Assembly: GCA_012838685.1 (NCBI GenBank)
Contig: DUOU01000276.1
Coordinates: forward strand, 1-17,894
DNA length: 17,894 nucleotides
Direction: 5' to 3'
Origin: Bacteroidota bacterium
GTDB lineage: Bacteria > Bacteroidota > Bacteroidia > Bacteroidales > VadinHA17
Part shown: in pieces, positions 13,400-17,894 of the stretch
How positions within the stretch are numbered: the first letter of the stretch is position 1
Layout: every line of letters begins with the position of its first letter
Notes under the pieces: generated by a model
Database searches by the model: none
What the model saw: the letters and a program-made list of their open reading frames with translations, nothing else
What the model was told of the DNA's origin: nothing
Translations under genes and position numbers: made by a program

Positions 13400-13578
13400 C
13401 CCCATATCCAACAATTACCAATTCAGCCCCACGCCCTGAAATCTGTATTTTATGCCTTTATTGTAATCTATTATTTATTAACAGGTTATTCTTGATAAAT
13501 ATTTCCAATACCAATCCATAAAAAAACACCTAAGTTAATTTTTATACCATTTTTCATTATATATATTTAGTTTTCAAG

Positions 13579-13586
13579 TATATTTG
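13579..13586 (+). promoter_or_regulatory. -7 promoter element for the lipoprotein gene
   Basis: TATATTTG matches TAnnTTTG exactly, 40 bases before the ATG at 13627. The upstream region (13400-13578) is very AT-rich; a T-run at 13551-13554 is the nearest -33 candidate but is spaced a little far and lacks the G. No other feature is recognised in this 227-base gap. Confidence 0.5.
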
Positions 13587-13626
13587 TATCAAATAAAGTT
13601 CTAAAAACAATTTAATCTCAAATCCT

Positions 13627-14379
13627 ATGAAAAAATATCTTGCCTTATTGTTGGTTGCCGGGATATTGATATGCATATCCACTGGTTGCAAGAAAAAAGA
13701 GGATCAGGGGGACCCTCCCGCTTTACCGGCAATTGATGAGATAACAATAGACTTAAACTATTTTGACATCTCCAAATCGGGATCAAAAGGTATCGAAGAT
13801 AATTACTTCGAGATCGCTTCAGAAATAGTAACTACGTGGATACCGATAGTTGAACAAACTTTATCTGTTCCCATAGCTACCTGCGAACATCTTGCGAACC
13901 TGTCGGCAGGTGACGCCAAATGGGTAACGAAAAACACCTGGGAGTGGAAATTTACCTTTTTGGGCAAAGCGGTGAATGTTACTGCCGTTATTGGCTCCAG
14001 TATAACATGGACCGTTACCATTGATTCGTTTGAATGGGCGACCGGAACCTCAAATATTGCCGGTACCAGTGGTACATGGAAAATTAAGGAGAGTTCTGCC
14101 ATTACTTCCGAGTTGCTCAAGATTGATTGGGCGGTAAGCGGCACATCAATAACTTCGATAAAATATACCTGTTCTTCCGGAAATTATAACGGAAGCCATA
14201 TGACATATACCCCCACTGCCACAGGTGCCGATTATTCGGCCTCCCTCACCGGAAGCCACAACTCAGCACCATATTCGGTTGAATGGAACGCAACTTCAGG
14301 TGTTGGGAGAATCAAATGTCAGTCTGAATTTGGAGACTCAAAGTGGAGAACATGGAACGCGAACAAGGAAAATATTTGA
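13627..14379 (+). CDS. Unrecognised secreted lipoprotein
   Basis: I do not recognise the family. The 250 residues start with a lipoprotein signal peptide: Lys2-Lys3, a hydrophobic core (about 4-18) and a lipobox ending STGC, with Cys21 as the lipidated residue. A Lys/Glu/Asp-rich stretch (KKKEDQGD) and a proline segment follow. Such a charged start resembles the surface-export signals of Bacteroidota lipoproteins, but this is not certain. The mature part is rich in Trp, Thr, Ser and Gly with alternating hydrophobic residues (WEWKFTFLGKAVNVTAVIGS), suggesting an all-beta domain. No catalytic motif is visible. It has its own promoter and lies 57 bases upstream of lspA, whose product would mature it. 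Confidence 0.7.
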   Translation: MKKYLALLLVAGILICISTGCKKKEDQGDPPALPAIDEITIDLNYFDISKSGSKGIEDNYFEIASEIVTTWIPIVEQTLSVPIATCEHLANLSAGDAKWVTKNTWEWKFTFLGKAVNVTAVIGSSITWTVTIDSFEWATGTSNIAGTSGTWKIKESSAITSELLKIDWAVSGTSITSIKYTCSSGNYNGSHMTYTPTATGADYSASLTGSHNSAPYSVEWNATSGVGRIKCQSEFGDSKWRTWNANKENI

Positions 14380-14436
14380 AAGCTTCCTCCTCTAAAAATA
14401 TGGTTTTTACCTATTTAAGAAACTGAATCTTTGATA

Positions 14437-15054
14437 ATGTCATTAACCAAAAAATCTGTTTTATTTATAAGCCTGATCTTGATTATTGATCAGGCTTTAA
14501 AATTTTGGATAAAAACACATCTTAAGATAGGTGACGAAATCCCCCTATTTGGAGATTGGGGAAAACTGCTCTTTATTGAAAACAATGGGATGGCATTTGG
14601 ATGGGAATTTGGAGGAAAGGCCGGCAAACTTTTATTGAGCCTCTTCAGGATTTTGGCTATAGGGGGAATTGGTTGGTTTCTTTCGGTAATCATCAGAGAA
14701 AAACATAACACCGCCTTTGTTCTGGCAGTAAGCGCCATTTTCGCCGGTGCTCTGGGAAACATGATAGATAGTGCGTTTTATGGAGTAATTTTTAGCGAAA
14801 GTTTTACTAGCCCTGCTGTCCTATTCCCTCCAGGGGGAGGATACTCCTCTCTGTTTCATGGAAGGGTGGTAGATATGTTCTATTTCCCGATAATCGAGAC
14901 CACCTGGCCCAGTTGGTCCCCTATCCGTCCCGGTGAGTCGTTTGTTTTTTTCAGGCCGGTATTTAATATCGCGGATGCCTCCATAACCTGCGGGGTTTTT
15001 GCTATATTGCTGTTCCAGAAAAAAATGTTGAGTGGCTTTGATAAATTGTCCTAA
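14437..15054 (+). CDS. lspA: Lipoprotein signal peptidase (signal peptidase II)
   Basis: LspA is an inner-membrane aspartyl protease that removes signal peptides from prolipoproteins. The 205 residues have hydrophobic segments at about 8-24, 65-87, 94-118 and 176-193. Conserved motifs are IIDQALKFW (Asp18-Gln19), ENNGMAFG (48-55), GNMID (107-111), GRVVDMFYFP (142-151) and FNIAD (176-180). Asp111 and Asp180 are the catalytic pair. A Ser follows Asp111 where Arg is common in other phyla; this form appears in Bacteroidota LspA. A loop of about 30 residues between Asp111 and GRVVD is longer than in E. coli. I chose ATG 14437; the in-frame TTG at 14431 would add only two residues. It is followed after 20 bases by the polyprenyl synthase gene and lies between two lipoprotein genes. 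Confidence 0.95.
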   Translation: MSLTKKSVLFISLILIIDQALKFWIKTHLKIGDEIPLFGDWGKLLFIENNGMAFGWEFGGKAGKLLLSLFRILAIGGIGWFLSVIIREKHNTAFVLAVSAIFAGALGNMIDSAFYGVIFSESFTSPAVLFPPGGGYSSLFHGRVVDMFYFPIIETTWPSWSPIRPGESFVFFRPVFNIADASITCGVFAILLFQKKMLSGFDKLS

Positions 15055-15074
15055 CATAAAAAGATAGAGTTTTC

Positions 15075-16049
15075 ATGGCAACATTGAGTGGAATAAGGGA
15101 ACCTGTTGAAAAAGAGATGGCGCAATTTGAGTCGTTTTTCTTTGACACCATGAAGAGCAATATCCCGTTTTTAAGGACTATACTGAACTATGTTATTCGT
15201 AGGAAGGGAAAGCAGATGAGGCCCCTGTTGGTTCTTCTTTCAGCGGCAATAAATGGTAATATCAATGAGTCTACCTATGTTGCGGCCACAATGATAGAAT
15301 TGCTTCACACTGCCTCGCTGGTACACGATGATGTGGTGGACGACGCCGATGAACGAAGGGGGGCACCGTCAATAAAAGCTCTCTGGAACTCGCGAATAGC
15401 CGTTCTTTTAGGTGACTACCTGTTAGCGAAAGGACTATTGGTCAGTATCGACAGCGATCGTTTCGATATGTTAAAAATAATCTCGGAAGCTGTGCAATCC
15501 ATGACACAATCAGAGTTGATCCAAATCCAAAAAATCAAAAAATTCAACACAACGGAGGAAGAATATTTTGATATCATCTCCGGAAAAACAGCGGCGCTTA
15601 TCTCAGCATGTACAACTACCGGAACACTATCTGTTACCGGGGAGATCCAAACCATAAATCTGATGAGGGAATTTGGCCAAAATATTGGGATCGCGTTTCA
15701 GATAAAAGACGATCTGCTCGATTATTCCACAAAAGGATTCACAGGTAAAAATGCCCGTAATGATATCAGGGAGGGTAAACTTACGCTACCTCTGATACAT
15801 AGCCTAAAAAAAGCCTCATTTATTGACCAAAGAAAAATTATCCCTATCATAAAAAACAAGAACAAAACGGAGAAGGATATTTCAAGGGTCGTGGATTTCG
15901 TTCTGTCCAACGGAGGAATTGAATATACTGAATCCAAAATGACTCTTTACACCGAAAAAGCTCTGGGTTGTTTATCGGGGTACCCTGAATCCCCTTACAA
16001 ACAATCCCTGATAGATTTTATTGATTATTCAGTCACCAGAAACCATTAA
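15075..16049 (+). CDS. Long-chain polyprenyl diphosphate synthase
   Basis: This trans-prenyltransferase extends allylic diphosphates with isopentenyl diphosphate, most likely to make the octaprenyl or similar tail of menaquinone. The 324 residues match IspB/HepT-type enzymes. The KGKQMRP substrate motif (44-50), the first Asp-rich motif DDVVD (85-89, followed by DDADERRG-like residues) and the second, DDLLD (212-216), are all present, with NDIREGKLTLPL (229-240) after them. Residues just before the first motif are small (Ala80, Ser81), which fits a long-chain rather than a C15/C20 product. It follows lspA by 20 bases and precedes the M48 gene by 29 bases, suggesting one transcript. The exact chain length cannot be told. 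Confidence 0.93.
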   Translation: MATLSGIREPVEKEMAQFESFFFDTMKSNIPFLRTILNYVIRRKGKQMRPLLVLLSAAINGNINESTYVAATMIELLHTASLVHDDVVDDADERRGAPSIKALWNSRIAVLLGDYLLAKGLLVSIDSDRFDMLKIISEAVQSMTQSELIQIQKIKKFNTTEEEYFDIISGKTAALISACTTTGTLSVTGEIQTINLMREFGQNIGIAFQIKDDLLDYSTKGFTGKNARNDIREGKLTLPLIHSLKKASFIDQRKIIPIIKNKNKTEKDISRVVDFVLSNGGIEYTESKMTLYTEKALGCLSGYPESPYKQSLIDFIDYSVTRNH

Positions 16050-16078
16050 CAAACATTTAATTAAGTCAGATTCAAAAA

Positions 16079-17533
16079 ATGAAAAAACCTCTAATACTTT
16101 TTTTGTGTATCGTTACAATCGGTATACTGTTAAACTCTTGCGCTGTGAACCCAGTGACAGGAAAAACTCAATTGATGCTTATGACGGAAAGCCAGGAAAT
16201 AGCCATGGGAGCCGATTATGATCCGAAATTGGTCGCCTCTTTCGGTCTTTACGAAGACCCCAAGATCCTGGGTTTTATAGAAAAAAAAGGGGCAGAAATG
16301 GGCAAAATCGGTCATCGGCCCAACCTGACCTACCATTTCAGAATACTGGATTCCCCGGTAGTCAACGCATTCGCGGTACCGGGAGGTTATATATATCTCA
16401 CCAGGGGAATTCTTGCCCAACTTAACAACGAAGCTGAGTTGATGGCGGTAATTGGACATGAAATGGGCCATATAAACGCTCGCCATTCCGCGAGCCAACA
16501 GAGTAAATCAATGCTCGGACAAATACTTCTTTTGGGAGGTTCGGCCGTATCGGAAAGATTCGCCCAATATGCGAATTACACATCAACAGGATTGGAACTT
16601 GTATTCCTCAGTTTCAGCAGGGAGAACGAAAGAGAAGCCGATGAGCTTGGAGTTGAGTACACCACAAAAATTGGATATGATGCCAATAAAATGGCCGATT
16701 TCTTCGATGTTCTAAATAAAATGGACCATGGCGGTTCCTCTATTCCCACTTTCTTGTCGACCCATCCCAGCCCGACAGACAGAAATGCGCTCGTCAAAGC
16801 ATCGGCAGTCAAATGGCAAACCACAGTAGGAAACCAATCTTGGCTGGTAAACAGCGATGAATATCTACAACTTATTGATGGTCTTGTTTATGGGGAAGAT
16901 CCCAGAAGGGGTTATGTTGAAGGGTCTACTTTCTATCATCCCAAACTTGGATTTCAGTTCATAATTCCCACTGACTGGTCATTTGAAAATGCCGCCTCAC
17001 AAATATCTATGGCACCCAAAGACGGATCCGCGATTCTCGCTTTCATGAAATGCGATGAAAAGAGCGTGACAGAGGCTGAAGCCTCCGGAATCAAAGGTCT
17101 TGGCTTAACAAACACAACCAAGACTATGGCGACATTAAACGGTTTTTCCGTCCTCACCTCCGAAGGAGATCAGGTATCGACCAACACATCATCGGGAGCC
17201 CAAACGGTGAATAAAGTTCTGTCCCAATATATTGACTATAATGGTACTATTTATGTATTCCACGCTTTAACGGGCGAGGCTGACATCAACACGATGAAAC
17301 CGATTTTCGAGAAAACGATGAAAAGTTTCATCAAGATCTCAGATATGTCAAAATTGAACGTGAATCCATCCAGGCTTACTGTCGCAACAGTTCCAAACAG
17401 CGGAATACTGTCGGATGTTATGACAAATCTGGGCGTTCCAAAATCGAAACTTGAGGAGGTCGCGCTATTGAACAATTTAGATCTTTCCAGCAGAGTTGAA
17501 AAGGGAAAATTGATAAAAATTGTCACTAAATAA
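16079..17533 (+). CDS. M48 family metalloprotease, lipoprotein, with C-terminal LysM-like segment
   Basis: This secreted zinc protease probably takes part in envelope quality control, by analogy with BepA/LoiP. The 484 residues open with a lipoprotein signal peptide (lipobox LNSC, Cys21) followed by AVNPVTGKTQL, typical of this M48 group. The zinc site is HEMGH (His127, Glu128, His131) with Glu184 in NEREAD as third ligand. The end of the peptidase domain carries STHPSPTDR. After it comes a beta-rich domain (about 275-420, starting FYHPKLGFQFIIPTDW). The last 45 residues (ILSDVMTNLGVPKSKLEEV to the end) resemble a LysM-like segment. Similar M48 proteins of about 480 residues with this tail occur in other phyla. 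It has no visible terminator before the tRNA promoter. Confidence 0.92.
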   Translation: MKKPLILFLCIVTIGILLNSCAVNPVTGKTQLMLMTESQEIAMGADYDPKLVASFGLYEDPKILGFIEKKGAEMGKIGHRPNLTYHFRILDSPVVNAFAVPGGYIYLTRGILAQLNNEAELMAVIGHEMGHINARHSASQQSKSMLGQILLLGGSAVSERFAQYANYTSTGLELVFLSFSRENEREADELGVEYTTKIGYDANKMADFFDVLNKMDHGGSSIPTFLSTHPSPTDRNALVKASAVKWQTTVGNQSWLVNSDEYLQLIDGLVYGEDPRRGYVEGSTFYHPKLGFQFIIPTDWSFENAASQISMAPKDGSAILAFMKCDEKSVTEAEASGIKGLGLTNTTKTMATLNGFSVLTSEGDQVSTNTSSGAQTVNKVLSQYIDYNGTIYVFHALTGEADINTMKPIFEKTMKSFIKISDMSKLNVNPSRLTVATVPNSGILSDVMTNLGVPKSKLEEVALLNNLDLSSRVEKGKLIKIVTK

Positions 17534-17538
17534 ACCAG

Positions 17539-17569
17539 TTTTAGGTTATAAGATTTTTTTGTACTTTTG
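17539..17569 (+). promoter_or_regulatory. Promoter of tRNA-Val
   Basis: TACTTTTG at 17562-17569 matches the -7 consensus exactly and is identical to the rplY -7 box. TTTT at 17539-17542, 19 bases upstream, is one mismatch from TTTG. The predicted start lies about 7 bases before the tRNA 5' end. Confidence 0.7.
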
Positions 17570-17582
17570 CCCTGTTGAAAAA

Positions 17583-17657
17583 GGGTTGTTAGCTCAGTTG
17601 GTTTAGAGCATTACCTTGACAGGGTAGGGGTCACTGGTTCGAATCCAGTACGACCCA
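17583..17657 (+). tRNA. tRNA-Val (anticodon GAC)
   Basis: The 75-base cloverleaf folds fully. The acceptor GGGTTGT pairs with ACGACCC (one G-T pair), the D-arm is GCTC/GAGC, and the anticodon stem TTACC/GGTAG encloses loop TTGACAG with anticodon GAC. The variable loop is five bases and the T-arm is ACTGG-TTCGAAT-CCAGT. The discriminator is A at 17657, and CCA is not encoded (ACA follows). It reads GUC and GUU codons. Confidence 0.97.
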
Positions 17658-17658
17658 C

Positions 17659-17698
17659 AAAAGCCAGAAATCTAATGTATAGATTTCTGGCTTTTTTT
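17659..17698 (+). terminator. Rho-independent terminator of tRNA-Val
   Basis: GCCAGAAATCTA (17663-17674) pairs with TAGATTTCTGGC (17680-17691) around a 5-base loop and is followed by seven Ts. The stem starts one base past the tRNA end region. Confidence 0.95.
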
Positions 17699-17751
17699 AT
17701 ATATTCCAGTAGTTAAACAATTGAGATTTGTTCTTTAAAATCGTTGCACAA

Positions 17752-17783
17752 AAAAAGAGGCAATTTATTAAAGCCTCTTTTTT
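17752..17783. terminator. Bidirectional terminator between convergent transcripts
   Basis: AAAAAGAGGC (17752-17761) pairs with GCCTCTTTTT (17773-17782), with an 11-base loop. T-runs flank it on both strands (six on the plus strand, seven on the minus). It sits 28 bases past the stop of the minus-strand gene at 17811, which it most likely serves. Confidence 0.8.
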
Positions 17784-17810
17784 ATATTTTGAACACAAAC
17801 GAACTAGCTA

Positions 17811-17894
17811 TTAAAAGCCCATTTCACCCGCATTGTATTGTTTAACCAATGAGAGAGCGGCTTCTGCACACCCTTCTTCACCACCTTGGATGGA
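17811..17894 (-). CDS. Unrecognised protein, C-terminal 27 residues only
   Basis: An open frame enters from the right edge on the minus strand and stops at TAA (17813-17811). The visible end contains GGEEGCAEAALSLVKQYN and finishes EMGF. A terminator lies immediately downstream, which supports it being a real gene. The fragment is too short for me to assign a family. Confidence 0.6.
   Translation of the reverse strand, partial: SIQGGEEGCAEAALSLVKQYNAGEMGF

Noticed and set aside
14425..14433. AATCTTTG just before lspA as a promoter
   Set aside because: It ends three bases before the ATG, so transcription would begin inside the gene.
16954..17526. Minus-strand open frames opposite the M48 gene
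   Set aside because: They mirror the coding frame of the M48 C-terminal domain and resemble no known protein.

Overview
The window is a compact, mostly housekeeping stretch of a Bacteroidota chromosome, probably Bacteroidales-like. Evidence for this is the set of TAnnTTTG (-7) promoter elements, one paired with an upstream TTTG (213-243) and one with a near-match TTTT (17539-17569). Weak ribosome binding sites, lipoproteins with relaxed lipoboxes, a long hybrid two-component sensor and two phosphofructokinases with the pyrophosphate-dependent signature also fit. The species cannot be named from the sequence. There is no CRISPR array, transposase, integrase or phage gene, and no gene-free stretch longer than 300 bases.

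Layout. Positions 1-2027 (+) carry translation and nucleotide genes: the 3' end of prs (PRPP synthetase), then rplY (L25/CTC), pth (peptidyl-tRNA hydrolase) and an S4-domain RNA-binding protein, with rplY behind a strong promoter. Positions 2162-5386 (+) hold a tight three-gene unit: a membrane acyltransferase, a short-chain dehydrogenase and a double VOC protein, closed by a terminator. Positions 5464-11930 are all on the minus strand. Read 5' to 3' on that strand they are a PPi-type phosphofructokinase with its own terminator, a second PPi-type phosphofructokinase followed 12 bases later by rsgA (ribosome-assembly GTPase), and a 941-residue membrane hybrid sensor.

Positions 12153-13399 (+) encode a PHP-family phosphoesterase (histidinol-phosphatase type) and dtd (D-aminoacyl-tRNA deacylase). 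Positions 13627-17533 (+) encode an unrecognised lipoprotein, lspA (signal peptidase II), a long-chain polyprenyl diphosphate synthase and a secreted M48 metalloprotease lipoprotein. The window closes with tRNA-Val(GAC), two terminator hairpins and the 3' end of an unrecognised minus-strand gene.

Most genes are well-known families. The most unusual is the hybrid sensor at 5464-8289. Its kinase core has lost the phospho-accepting histidine (Phe440 in its place) and all glycines of the ATP-lid G2 box. Its first receiver lacks the acidic pair, yet its last receiver keeps every catalytic residue. This looks like a pseudokinase scaffold with a working output receiver. The acyltransferase-SDR-VOC unit is the other candidate for an undescribed, probably lipid-related, function. 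Also notable are the tandem PPi-type phosphofructokinases and the TTG starts of rsgA and the PHP gene.
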